DNA of 29,424 nucleotides, taken from positions 1 to 29,424 of the IMG/VR virus record IMGVR_UViG_3300050015_000182; one strand, written 5' to 3'. The stretch is from a virus. The position numbers and the translations under genes were made by a program. Of the stretch, positions 15,578 to 23,646 are shown piece by piece. Under the pieces are notes generated by a model. That model was not told where the DNA came from and searched no databases. It saw nothing but the letters and a program-made list of their open reading frames with translations. Within the stretch, counting starts at the first letter, position 1, and each line of letters starts with the position of its first letter.

Positions 15578-16304
15578 TCCTAACTTCTTTCTCAGTGAAC
15601 CTTATTTAAGGTTTTCCAAGGTACAATGTTACTCTAACAAGGGATGGGTCTGGATAGAAGCGGATGGGTGGACTTTATTCCCACCTCTTCCTACAGGGGA
15701 AATCATAGCAAATTATCCTTACCAATGTAGAAAGATTTGGTCGGACTTTGAAAACCGTAAACCCAATTACTTTCATAGTGAGTTCTTGGATTGGGAATAC
15801 CTGCTCGATTCTAAAGCGTTTAACGACATGACGGGAGGAAAGTGGGAGACTTATAGGAAGAATGCGAGAAAGTGGCCGAAAGCCAATCCAAATTGGTTGT
15901 ATACAGGGTATAATGATCCTTCGGAAGTATCTAGATTACTAGGAAGTTGGTTGGAAGTTAAACAGAAAGATGTTCAGGATGGGAAACTTATCATAGAGTT
16001 TCTTTTGAATAATAAGGAAACTGAGGGAATTTCCAGAAAGTATCTTTACAGTAACGGAAATTTGGTAGCTGTAAACGTATGGGACGAAAACTGGAAATAT
16101 ATTAATTTTCGTTTTTGTATAATAAGACCGGAAGAGCCTTATTTAGATGAGTTCGCCAGACTTCTATTCTATACTGATCCTATTATTCAGATAAAAGGTA
16201 AACTTATTAATGATGGAGGTTCTTTAGGTAGTATGGGGTTGGAGAGGTTTAAAGATAAGCTTCAGCCTGTAAGAAAAAGAAAAGTTCATTCGTGGTGTAT
16301 TTAA
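15519..16304 (+). CDS. GNAT / DUF2156-like acyltransferase-like protein
   Basis: I choose ATG 15519 (MKKKIEVSLYLT); ATG 15507 and GTG 15486 are in frame but lie deeper in the overlap. Residues ~90-261 resemble GNAT proteins of the phosphatidylglycerol-lysyltransferase C-terminal/DUF2156 type: KAFNDMTGGKWETYRKNARKW, a strand LVAVNVWDENWKYINFRF, and the end INDGGSLGSMGLERFKDKLQP, the usual NxG-S...GL..fK.kl.P signature. Such enzymes move acyl or aminoacyl groups. In phages, acyltransferase-like proteins occur in base-hypermodification loci, so the neighbourhood (methylase, DUF4406, radical SAM) is suggestive, not proof. Confidence 0.6.
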   Translation: MKKKIEVSLYLTRAQELKIDPNFFLSEPYLRFSKVQCYSNKGWVWIEADGWTLFPPLPTGEIIANYPYQCRKIWSDFENRKPNYFHSEFLDWEYLLDSKAFNDMTGGKWETYRKNARKWPKANPNWLYTGYNDPSEVSRLLGSWLEVKQKDVQDGKLIIEFLLNNKETEGISRKYLYSNGNLVAVNVWDENWKYINFRFCIIRPEEPYLDEFARLLFYTDPIIQIKGKLINDGGSLGSMGLERFKDKLQPVRKRKVHSWCI

Positions 16305-16315
16305 ACTTAAATAAA

Positions 16316-17341
16316 ATGAAAATCAACAAACAAGAATTACAAACTGCTTTAGGCTTGGTGAAGCCAGGTCTTGCTACAAAGGAAGTTATTGAACAATCTA
16401 CTTCTTTTGCTTTTATGGGTGGACGAGTAGTTACCTATAATGATGAAATAAGTCTTTCTCATCCCGTTCCAGGTTTGGAACTTGAGGGAGCTATCGAATC
16501 CGATAAACTCTATCAACTTCTTACCAAGATTAAGCAGGAAGAGATTGATATTGAAGTAGAAGGGAATGAGGTTATAATTACTGCCGGAAAAGCAAAAGCA
16601 GGATTAACCCTACAAACGGAAATCAGTTTACCTTTGGATGAAGCTCTGAACGAAAAGGGTAAATGGAAACCTATTCCGGATGGGTTCTTGAAGTTTGTAG
16701 CTTTATGTATTCCCTCTTGTGCTCGTCAAGCTACTAAACCGATGCTAGGTGCGGTACACGTTAAGGAAGAGGGAGTGATTGAAGCCAGTGATGGTTACCG
16801 GATTACTCGTTGTAGCTTACCGGAAGAGGGAGCAATGCCCGTAGCATCCTTTTTACTTCCGGCAAGTTCTGCTCGTCAGATGCTTTCCCTACAACCTACC
16901 AAGATAGCAGAAGGGAAAGGATGGATTCACTTTAAAACCGCTGAAGGAACAGTTTTGTCTTGCCGGATATTAGAAGGGGATGAATACCCTGATACTACTC
17001 CTCATATGGTTCTTAAAGGAGCTAAACCTATTATCTTCCCAGGTTCTATTATAGAGATTATGAACCGTGCTTCCGTATTCTCCAAAGATGAATCGGGAGT
17101 GGATTCTATTGAGATACGGGTTGAGCCTAAGAGAATGCATATCAAAGCTCAAACCGAATTAGGATGGTTCAAGGAAGAAGTAAATACCAAGTATGATGGA
17201 GAACCTCTTGAGTTCAAAATCAATCCGGCATTACTTCAAGGGATTCTATCGGAAACGCAAACCGGAGAACTTACCAAGAACAAACTTGCTTTCCGTTTAG
17301 AGGGTTGGGAATATATGACTGTTCTTCAAGCTATACAATAA
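16316..17341 (+). CDS. DNA polymerase sliding clamp (beta-clamp-like)
   Basis: I start at ATG 16316, after an A-rich leader; the GTG at 16292 would overlap the previous gene. The 341-residue product has the repeated beta-alpha pattern of DnaN-type clamps: SDKLYQLLTKI and VIITAGKAKAGLTLQ in domain 1, MLGAVHVKEEGVIEASDGYRITRC in domain 2 (the DGYR/ASDG segment is diagnostic), and ILEGDEYPDTTP joining domains 2 and 3. Family clamps form a ring on DNA and tether polymerases and other enzymes. It overlaps the polymerase-complex gene that follows by TAATG. Possible clients with -LF tails occur in several neighbouring genes. Confidence 0.85.
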   Translation: MKINKQELQTALGLVKPGLATKEVIEQSTSFAFMGGRVVTYNDEISLSHPVPGLELEGAIESDKLYQLLTKIKQEEIDIEVEGNEVIITAGKAKAGLTLQTEISLPLDEALNEKGKWKPIPDGFLKFVALCIPSCARQATKPMLGAVHVKEEGVIEASDGYRITRCSLPEEGAMPVASFLLPASSARQMLSLQPTKIAEGKGWIHFKTAEGTVLSCRILEGDEYPDTTPHMVLKGAKPIIFPGSIIEIMNRASVFSKDESGVDSIEIRVEPKRMHIKAQTELGWFKEEVNTKYDGEPLEFKINPALLQGILSETQTGELTKNKLAFRLEGWEYMTVLQAIQ

Positions 17342-18582
17342 TGGAAGGATTCTTCACTAAGAAAGAAACTGAATCAAAAGCTCGTCCTGACGGGAAGAAA
17401 CTTACCTGTGTTGTCTGTGGATTATACAGGAAAGTTGAATCCCCCAAGATACCTCCATACGGTAACTTTAAGAAAGGTATCATGGTGGTAGGAAATTCTC
17501 CTACTACCCAGGATGATAGAAGAGGAAGTCATTGGCAAGGTAGTGCTGGAAGATTGTTAAAATCTACTTTGAGAGATTTAGGAATAGATTTGTTTGAGGA
17601 TTGCATTAATATTACTGCTTGTCATTGCCGTACCATGGACAAGAATGAAGAAGATCGGGAACCTACTAATTTTGAAATAGAATGTTGTAGAAAATCTACT
17701 CTGGGTTACATAACTCAATATGCTCCTAAAGTAGTTATTCTAATGGGAGATTCTGCAGTATTCAGTGTTATAGGTAATCAGTGGAAGAAAGACTTGGGAA
17801 CTATACATAAATGGCGGGGATGGTGTATTCCTGACTTAGACCTAAATACTTGGATATGTCCTACATTTCATCCTGATTATATTGAATTTATTAGGACTAA
17901 GAAAGTACAAAATCAAGGAGCAGAAGAAACTATTTGGAAGCAGGATTTACAACAAGCTATTGAAAGAGCCTCAGAACCTTTATATGTTTATAAAGAACCT
18001 ACCATAGAAGTGATTGAGGATTTATCTGTATTAAATACTATTACTTCAGATATAGCTTTTGACTATGAAACCACCGGATTAAAACCTCATGCGGAAGGTC
18101 ATAGGATAATTTGCTGTTCTGTAGCTACCAGTAAAGATCATGCTTATGTATTTATGATGCCTAAAAGTAGGAAAGGTCGTCAACCTTTCGTTGATTTATT
18201 AGCTAATCCTCAAATTGGTAAGATTGCTCAAAACATGAAGTTTGAAGAAAGCTGGAGTGAGGTACGGTTACGTCAACCTGTGGTTAATTGGAAATGGGAC
18301 ACTATGCAGTTTACCCATGTAATGGATAATCGTCAAAGTATTACCGGATTAAAATTTCAAGCTTATGTGCAATTTGGTGTGGTGGATTATGATAGTGAAA
18401 TAGCACCTTGGCTTAAATCTAAGAAAGAAGAAAGCTGTAATGATATAAATCAAATAGAAACTCTATTAATGCAAGCTGGGGGTATTAAAAAATTACTTCA
18501 TTATTGTGCACTTGATTCTATTTATGAGTATCGTTTAGCAATGAGACAAATGAGTATGTTGGACAATATATTACCTTTTTGA
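17341..18582 (+). CDS. Uracil-DNA-glycosylase-like domain fused to 3'-5' exonuclease (N-terminal half of a split PolA)
   Basis: I start at ATG 17341 (TAATG with the clamp). Residues ~20-190 resemble family 4 UDG: Cys23/Cys26, Cys94 or Cys96 and Cys115 or Cys116 as 4Fe-4S ligands, GSHWQGSAGRLL, NITACHCR, and a late TFHPDY motif. The catalytic motif GEAPG is VGNSPTTQ here, so the usual Glu is Asn52 and glycosylase activity is doubtful. Residues ~225-405 are a DnaQ-type proofreading exonuclease: FDYETTG (Asp241, Glu243), NMKFEE (Exo II) and HYCALD (Exo III). The polymerase domain is a separate gene at 18955. In phage SPO1 related domains form one chain. The tail MLDNILPF could bind the clamp. 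Confidence 0.85.
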   Translation: MEGFFTKKETESKARPDGKKLTCVVCGLYRKVESPKIPPYGNFKKGIMVVGNSPTTQDDRRGSHWQGSAGRLLKSTLRDLGIDLFEDCINITACHCRTMDKNEEDREPTNFEIECCRKSTLGYITQYAPKVVILMGDSAVFSVIGNQWKKDLGTIHKWRGWCIPDLDLNTWICPTFHPDYIEFIRTKKVQNQGAEETIWKQDLQQAIERASEPLYVYKEPTIEVIEDLSVLNTITSDIAFDYETTGLKPHAEGHRIICCSVATSKDHAYVFMMPKSRKGRQPFVDLLANPQIGKIAQNMKFEESWSEVRLRQPVVNWKWDTMQFTHVMDNRQSITGLKFQAYVQFGVVDYDSEIAPWLKSKKEESCNDINQIETLLMQAGGIKKLLHYCALDSIYEYRLAMRQMSMLDNILPF

Positions 18583-18583
18583 T

Positions 18584-18958
18584 ATGAAACAAATATCTTT
18601 CAAAGCTTTTATAAAAGAGCAAGGGACAGATCGTACATGGCAAGAAGAATTTTCTGATCTAGTGGTAGATGATATGACTCCTATGCAATGTGCTAAGTTT
18701 CTTATAAGAAGGTTCAATGATACTTTACGTCCAGGAGAAAAACCTAGAGAAGTGGTGAGAGTGAGAAGTTTAGAAGTAGGTGTACTAAAAGAGCATAACT
18801 GGGGAAAAATAAGTTTTAGATCAGACGATGAAGGTTATTACCCTTATCAATGTGCTGCTTGTGGAGCTACTGGAAAACGTCATGGGTCTGTTAATTTTAT
18901 TACTCCTGATAGAAAGCATACTATTTATTGTAAATCAATAATGAGAAGAACAACATGA
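18584..18958 (+). CDS. Small protein with C-terminal zinc ribbon, inserted between polymerase halves
   Basis: Residues ~1-85 form an alpha/beta domain (FKAFIKEQGTDRTWQEEFSDLVVDD, then MTPMQCAKFLIRRFN). Residues ~85-124 are a zinc-ribbon-like module: YQCAACGATGKRHG, then IYCKSIMR. This matches the small zinc modules at 2343 and 3630. It starts one base after the exonuclease gene and overlaps the polymerase start by ATGA, so it is translated with both. It may bridge the two polymerase subunits, which is inference from position only. Confidence 0.6.
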   Translation: MKQISFKAFIKEQGTDRTWQEEFSDLVVDDMTPMQCAKFLIRRFNDTLRPGEKPREVVRVRSLEVGVLKEHNWGKISFRSDDEGYYPYQCAACGATGKRHGSVNFITPDRKHTIYCKSIMRRTT

Positions 18959-20343
18959 ATATAAACCCTAATACACAAGAAGCATATCAGTTAATGCATG
19001 ATGGAGCTTTAGCTATGTCTAATGCTGAGCAAGCCGGATTTCATATTGATATGGAATATGTAGAAAGAAAAAAAGCTTTCCTAGTAAAGAAGATGCAACG
19101 TACTGAAGATCAATTTAAAGCTACTGACTTCTTTAAGCATTGGCAACATACTTCTAAGAATAAAGTAAATATTCATTCCCCTCAACAACTTTCTAATTTT
19201 CTTTATAAGATTAAGAAAATTGATGTAGGGAATCTTACAGCTTCAGGGCAAGGTAGCACTAATGAAGAAACATTGAAGCAACTTAACATACCGGAACTTA
19301 ACTTGTTATTAGAAACTACCCGATTCAAGAAACCTTGGGATGTATTGAATGGATTTGCCAATGAACAAATAGATGGGGTGGTTCATCCTTTCTATAATCT
19401 TCATTTAGTGCGTAGTTTTCGCAGTAGTTCTGATAGTCCTAATTTTCAGAATATACCAAAGAGGGATGAAGAAGTAATGCAACTTTGTAGAAGAGCAATA
19501 TTTCCTAGACCTGGTCATCAGTTCTTAGAAATTGACTACAGTGGAATAGAGGTAAGGATTAATGCCTGTATTAATAAAGACCCAAAATTGGTTAAATATG
19601 TTTCTGATCCTAAATCAGATATGCATAGAGATGTAGCTATTCAATTATTTTTATTAGATAAGCTGGACAAATCTTTACCAGAGCATAGTAATTTACGCTA
19701 CATAGCTAAGAATGGTTTTGTATTCCCTGAATTTTATGGAAGTTATTGGAAGAATGTAGCTGATCAAATAGCTTGTAATCATGGTAAATTAGGCTATGGG
19801 AAATGGTTACCCAATCAAGGTATTGCTATGCCTGAAGGAACTTTATCAGATCATTTCCTTTCTAAAGGGATTAAAACACTAACCATGTTTGAAGAACATG
19901 TTAAAAAGATTGAAGCAGATTTTTGGGGAAAAAGATTTAAAGTTTATTCTGAATGGAAAAATCAAAATTGGGATGATTATAAAAAGAACGGATATGTTGA
20001 TTTACCTACAGGATTCCGGTGTAGTGGAGTAATGGATAAGAAACAAGTTAATAACTATCCTGGTCAAGGTTCTGCTTTCCATTGTTTACTTTGGAGTTTT
20101 ATTCAATTAGATAAAACCCGAATATCTCAAGGTTGGGATGCTAAATTAGTAGGACAGATTCATGATTCTATAATTGTGGATGTAGCTCCTAGAGAATTGG
20201 AACATGTGGCTAAGGTTGCTAGACGTATAACCACTCAAGCACTTCCTCAAGCTTGGGAATGGATCAATGTACCATTAGATGTGGAAATGGAGCTTTGTCC
20301 GGTTGATGGTAGCTGGGCAGATAAGACAAAATATATTAATTAA
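18955..20343 (+). CDS. polA: Family A DNA polymerase (polymerase domain only)
   Basis: This 462-residue protein carries the PolA palm and fingers: SSSDSPNFQNIP (about 157-168), motif A FLEIDYSGIEVR (catalytic Asp194), a motif B region with Arg248, Lys252 and FYGSYW, and motif C GQIHDSIIVD (Asp404). Departures are Gly for Gln in motif A, Ser for Glu after HD in motif C, and an insertion of ~50-60 residues after motif B. No exonuclease domain is present; it is encoded separately at 17341, so the holoenzyme is probably assembled from two chains. It works with the clamp and clamp loader encoded on either side. Confidence 0.9.
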   Translation: MNINPNTQEAYQLMHDGALAMSNAEQAGFHIDMEYVERKKAFLVKKMQRTEDQFKATDFFKHWQHTSKNKVNIHSPQQLSNFLYKIKKIDVGNLTASGQGSTNEETLKQLNIPELNLLLETTRFKKPWDVLNGFANEQIDGVVHPFYNLHLVRSFRSSSDSPNFQNIPKRDEEVMQLCRRAIFPRPGHQFLEIDYSGIEVRINACINKDPKLVKYVSDPKSDMHRDVAIQLFLLDKLDKSLPEHSNLRYIAKNGFVFPEFYGSYWKNVADQIACNHGKLGYGKWLPNQGIAMPEGTLSDHFLSKGIKTLTMFEEHVKKIEADFWGKRFKVYSEWKNQNWDDYKKNGYVDLPTGFRCSGVMDKKQVNNYPGQGSAFHCLLWSFIQLDKTRISQGWDAKLVGQIHDSIIVDVAPRELEHVAKVARRITTQALPQAWEWINVPLDVEMELCPVDGSWADKTKYIN

Positions 20344-20348
20344 ATTTA

Positions 20349-20358
20349 TTGTATAATA
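20349..20358 (+). promoter_or_regulatory. Candidate promoter box TTGTATAATA
   Basis: An exact copy of the shared box fills most of the 31-base gap between the polymerase stop and the clamp-loader ATG at 20375. The distance to the ATG (about 16 bases) implies a very short leader. Confidence 0.45.
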
Positions 20359-20374
20359 AGTAAAAGAATTTTAT

Positions 20375-21298
20375 ATGAGTTTATATCAAAAATATCGTCC
20401 AGCTACCCTGACAGAGATTAAGGGAAATGCTGATGTAGTAACTGCTTTAACTACTATGTTGGAGAACAAAGAAACCTGTCCTCATGTATTTTTATTACAT
20501 GGAAGTACAGGTTGTGGTAAAACCACCCTAGCTAGAATCATTGCTAATGAATTAGGTTGTTATATGGATAGTGCTGATTATACAGAAGTAAATACTGCTG
20601 ATAATAGAGGTATAGATACCATACGGGATATTATTTCTAAAACTCAATACCGACCTATTGAAGGAGATTGTAGGGTTTGGGTAATTGATGAATGTCATAA
20701 AATGACCGGAGATGCTCAAAATGCTTTACTAAAGATATTGGAAGATACACCGGAACATATTTACTTTATTCTTTGTACCACTGATCCTAATAAAGTGATA
20801 GGTACTATAAAAGGAAGGTGTCAGCAATTTCAAGTAAAACCTTTACCGGAAACTCAGATGTATGGGTTGTTAAGAAAGATAGTCAGAGCTGAAGGAGAGA
20901 ACATTGAAAAGGAAGTTTATGACCAGATTATTTCCGATTCTCTAGGATTCCCCAGAAATGCTATTCAAATCCTCGAACAGGTTTTATCCGTACCGGAAGA
21001 CAGGCGACTAGAGATCGCCCAGCAAACGGCTTTAGAAGTGTCTGAATCCATAGCTTTATGTAGAGCTTTATTAGAACAGAATGTATCTTGGAAAAAGATT
21101 AGTACTATACTTACCGGATTAAAGGAACAAGAACCTGAGGGCATAAGAAGGGCAGTACTTGGTTATGCCTCCAATACCTTACTGAAAAGTGATAACGTCT
21201 TATGTGGGTTAATACTGGAAGAATTTATCAACCCTTTTTATGACTCAGGTTTTCCTCAATTAGTGTTAGCTTGTTATAGTATAATTAAAAACAAATGA
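20375..21298 (+). CDS. Clamp loader AAA+ ATPase (DnaX-like)
   Basis: Residues 43-50 are the Walker A HGSTGCGKT. VWVIDECHKM (about 101-110) is a DECH Walker B, and GRCQQF (about 147-152) takes the place of the SRC motif with the arginine finger. The N-terminal YQKYRPATLTEIKG is the typical start of DnaX/RFC proteins. At 307 residues it has the ATPase module plus a helical collar domain, without the tau C-terminus. A single gene suggests a homo-oligomeric loader that opens the clamp encoded at 16316. A promoter-like box precedes it. Confidence 0.9.
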   Translation: MSLYQKYRPATLTEIKGNADVVTALTTMLENKETCPHVFLLHGSTGCGKTTLARIIANELGCYMDSADYTEVNTADNRGIDTIRDIISKTQYRPIEGDCRVWVIDECHKMTGDAQNALLKILEDTPEHIYFILCTTDPNKVIGTIKGRCQQFQVKPLPETQMYGLLRKIVRAEGENIEKEVYDQIISDSLGFPRNAIQILEQVLSVPEDRRLEIAQQTALEVSESIALCRALLEQNVSWKKISTILTGLKEQEPEGIRRAVLGYASNTLLKSDNVLCGLILEEFINPFYDSGFPQLVLACYSIIKNK

Positions 21299-21299
21299 T

Positions 21300-21482
21300 A
21301 TGACTCAAAAAGACCTTAGATTAAAGTATGATGCTGGAGTAAAAGATTCTCCTTTTGATGAGCACTTACAAATTTATGTTGGGGATAAGAATGTTTCAGA
21401 AGATAATCTCAGTGATGTAATTTCTTACATAGAATATCTTGAAGAAGAAGTTATTGAACTTAAAAAGCAAATGAATCTATAA
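21300..21482 (+). CDS. Small acidic helical protein
   Basis: This is a 60-residue acidic protein starting one base after the clamp-loader stop. The second half (VISYIEYLEEEVIELKKQMNL) is a likely coiled coil. No motif identifies a function. Its position suggests a small accessory factor of the replisome or a recombination regulator. Confidence 0.6.
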   Translation: MTQKDLRLKYDAGVKDSPFDEHLQIYVGDKNVSEDNLSDVISYIEYLEEEVIELKKQMNL

Positions 21483-21497
21483 TTAAAAATAAATGAT

Positions 21498-21992
21498 ATG
21501 AACTATGAAGATGACATAAGAATTGATGATTCTGCTCTGGACGTTGAGTGGTGTGAACAGGCAAATCTTTCTATGCGTTATGGAAAGCATTATGCTGAAT
21601 GTCGGAAAGCTTTAACCTTATCTGAGGAGAAGATCAAGATTGTTAGGGCAGAACTAATCAAACTTGCTAATCAAGACCCAGATCGTTATTTAGGATCAGG
21701 AGTTAAACCTACTGCCCCTAATATTGAAGCTTTTTATAGAAATCATGTTAGGCATAAAGCTGCTAAGGATGAATGGGTGGAAGCTCAGTATGAACTAAAT
21801 ATGGCAGAAGTAGCTAAAAATGAAATATCCTTCACTAGGAAAGCTGCCTTGGAAGCTTTAGTAACTTTACATGGACAAAACTATTTTGCTGGTCCAAAGA
21901 TGCCTAGAAACTTAACTGAGGAAAGAGCTAATTGGGATAAGAAAGTAAGTGCTGGTATATCTGCTAAAATACAAAGAAGGAGGACATCATGA
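21498..21992 (+). CDS. UvsY-like recombination mediator candidate
   Basis: The 164-residue product matches the pattern of a common phage protein I associate with UvsY-type recombination mediators: YEDDIRIDDSALDVEWCEQ at the start, a long helical middle, and LEALVTLHGQNYFAGPKMPRNL near the end (about 125-147). UvsY helps load RecA-family recombinase on SSB-coated DNA. The neighbouring SSB and RecA genes agree with that role. Assignment is from memory of the family. It ends by ATGA overlap with a small membrane protein. Confidence 0.6.
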   Translation: MNYEDDIRIDDSALDVEWCEQANLSMRYGKHYAECRKALTLSEEKIKIVRAELIKLANQDPDRYLGSGVKPTAPNIEAFYRNHVRHKAAKDEWVEAQYELNMAEVAKNEISFTRKAALEALVTLHGQNYFAGPKMPRNLTEERANWDKKVSAGISAKIQRRRTS

Positions 21993-22165
21993 AAGACTGG
22001 TTAGAATTAATAGTTAAAATACTTGTTATTGGAATAAGTATATATATAATTGGTAGGATTCTTACCAAAGCAGCATTGAAAGAAATAGATAGATTTTTAT
22101 ATAATAAATTTAATAAACATTCAACTAAAACAAAAAACGATGGCAACGAAGAAAAGAGAAAGTAG
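21989..22165 (+). CDS. Small single-span membrane protein (58 aa)
   Basis: The ATG at 21989 overlaps the upstream stop (ATGA) and has a strong AGGAGG five bases upstream (21978-21983). Residues ~6-24 are one hydrophobic span (LIVKILVIGISIYIIGRIL), followed by a basic tail. The frame overlaps the start of the SSB gene by 26 bases. The signal and junctions make it likely real. Confidence 0.6.
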   Translation: MKDWLELIVKILVIGISIYIIGRILTKAALKEIDRFLYNKFNKHSTKTKNDGNEEKRK

Positions 22166-23291
22166 TTTCAGAGGTAAAGTAGCCTCCAATGCACAAAGAA
22201 CAGCCAGTACAGGAGGGGGTTCTAATTATTTACGTGCTCCCAAAGGTATATCCTTTTTTAATCCTGAACCGGAAGGAACAGTCAAATTGGATTTCATTCC
22301 TTATGTAGTAACTGATGAGAAACATCCTGATAGAGATGCTCAGGAAGGAACTGCAGTAGAAGGTTCTTTATGGTATCGCAGACCTTATCGCAGACATAGT
22401 AATGTAGGAGCCGGTAATGGTGACTCTGTAGTATGCCTTTCTTCTTTTGGTAAGAAATGTCCTATTTGTGAGCATAGAGCTAAAATGCAAAAAGAAGGTG
22501 CTCCTAAGGAAGATTTAAAGCCTCTTAATTCATCCAAAAGGAATCTTTATATTGTAATCCCTAAAGGTTCAAAGAAGTATGAAGAAGTACCTCATATTTT
22601 TGATATTTCTGATTTTCTATTTCAGGAATTACTTACCAAAGAATTAAAAGAGAATCCTGATTTTGAAATATTCCCCGATTTACATGAAGGACTTACTTTA
22701 AAAATTCGTTTTGAACCAGGTTCTATGACTACTGCTAAACCTTATCCTGAAGCTAATAGGATTGACTTCTTGGAAAGGGATGAAGAATATGATGATAGTT
22801 TATTGGATGATATTCCTAGTTTGGATGATATGTTGACTCAATTATCTTATAAGGAATTGGAAGCTAAATTCCTTGAAATAGATGATGAAGATATGGAACC
22901 TGAGGATAAACCTATCAAAAGTAAGAGTAAATTCAAACCTGTAGATGATAATGAAGATATTGAAGAAGCTCCTAAAGAAAGAGTGGCTAAGAAAATAAGC
23001 AAACCTGCTCCTGATGAAGAAGAAGAAAAACCTGTTCGCAGAAGTGTAAGAAAACCCATAATAATTGAAGAGGAAGAAGATGAACCAGCTCCGGTAAAGA
23101 AACCTGCTAAGAAACCTATCATAGTTGAAGAAGAGGAAGAAACACCCCCAGTAAAGAAACCTATTGCTAAATCTAGTAAAAAAGTTTGTCCTCATAAACT
23201 TAAATTTGGGGTAGATGCTGAACAATATGATGTCTGTGATACTTGTGATATATGGTCAGAGTGTGTAGCTGAAAAGGAAAAAAACGAGTAA
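22140..23291 (+). CDS. Single-stranded DNA-binding protein, gp32-like, with long acidic linker and Cys-rich end
   Basis: Residues ~25-200 are a gp32-like OB-fold protein: LDFIPYVV, WYRRPYRRH, and a zinc site CLSSFGKKCPICEHR (C99, C107, C110, H112). IVIPKGSKK and an acidic transition follow. Residues ~200-345 are a long Glu/Asp, Lys-Lys-Pro and Arg linker, as in acidic C-tails of SSBs that bind recombination proteins. The end (about 346-380) is a second Cys cluster, CPHKL...CDTCDIWSEC, that I recall from phage SSB relatives. It coats single-stranded DNA at forks and in RecA-dependent recombination. The linker repeat resembles that in the protein at 6932. Confidence 0.82.
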   Translation: MATKKRESSFRGKVASNAQRTASTGGGSNYLRAPKGISFFNPEPEGTVKLDFIPYVVTDEKHPDRDAQEGTAVEGSLWYRRPYRRHSNVGAGNGDSVVCLSSFGKKCPICEHRAKMQKEGAPKEDLKPLNSSKRNLYIVIPKGSKKYEEVPHIFDISDFLFQELLTKELKENPDFEIFPDLHEGLTLKIRFEPGSMTTAKPYPEANRIDFLERDEEYDDSLLDDIPSLDDMLTQLSYKELEAKFLEIDDEDMEPEDKPIKSKSKFKPVDDNEDIEEAPKERVAKKISKPAPDEEEEKPVRRSVRKPIIIEEEEDEPAPVKKPAKKPIIVEEEEETPPVKKPIAKSSKKVCPHKLKFGVDAEQYDVCDTCDIWSECVAEKEKNE

Positions 23292-23292
23292 T

Positions 23293-23646
23293 ATGAATAT
23301 GCTCAAAAATAATAATAAAAGAGATGATTTCAGATTGGTGGGGGTTTCATTACCCTCACCTATTTCTGATTTTATGACTTTATATTCTGCTGCTTATGGT
23401 ACTTCTAAATCTGCTATATTCCGGTATCTATTAGAGAATTGGGTATCAGAAAAACGACAAACTGAATCTGATAATACTCTTTTACAACGTATAGTAGTAA
23501 GAGTCAATAAACAATGGAAGGTGTATAAAAAATCTTCAGGTACTAAATCTATGGTTGTTTTTAAAAGACAATTAACTGAAGAGTTATCCAAGAAAGGATT
23601 GTCTGAAGATCAAATAAATTTTATTCTTACTAAGATAAAACTATAA
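23293..23646 (+). CDS. Ribbon-helix-helix-like DNA-binding protein
   Basis: The 117-residue product has a strand RLVGVSLP, a helix and a YGTSKSAIFRYLLENWV helix (about 33-52), the RHH dimer pattern of small regulators. The C-terminal part has a basic region (VVRVNKQWKVYKKSSG) and a helix. It is between SSB and RecA (TAATG overlap with RecA), so it may autoregulate this operon or assist recombination. No operator is identified. Confidence 0.6.
   Translation: MNMLKNNNKRDDFRLVGVSLPSPISDFMTLYSAAYGTSKSAIFRYLLENWVSEKRQTESDNTLLQRIVVRVNKQWKVYKKSSGTKSMVVFKRQLTEELSKKGLSEDQINFILTKIKL

Noticed and set aside
22842-23225. Phe/Ser-rich antisense ORFs opposite SSB
   Set aside because: Mirror of the Glu/Lys linker of SSB; two overlapping frames of the same bias.
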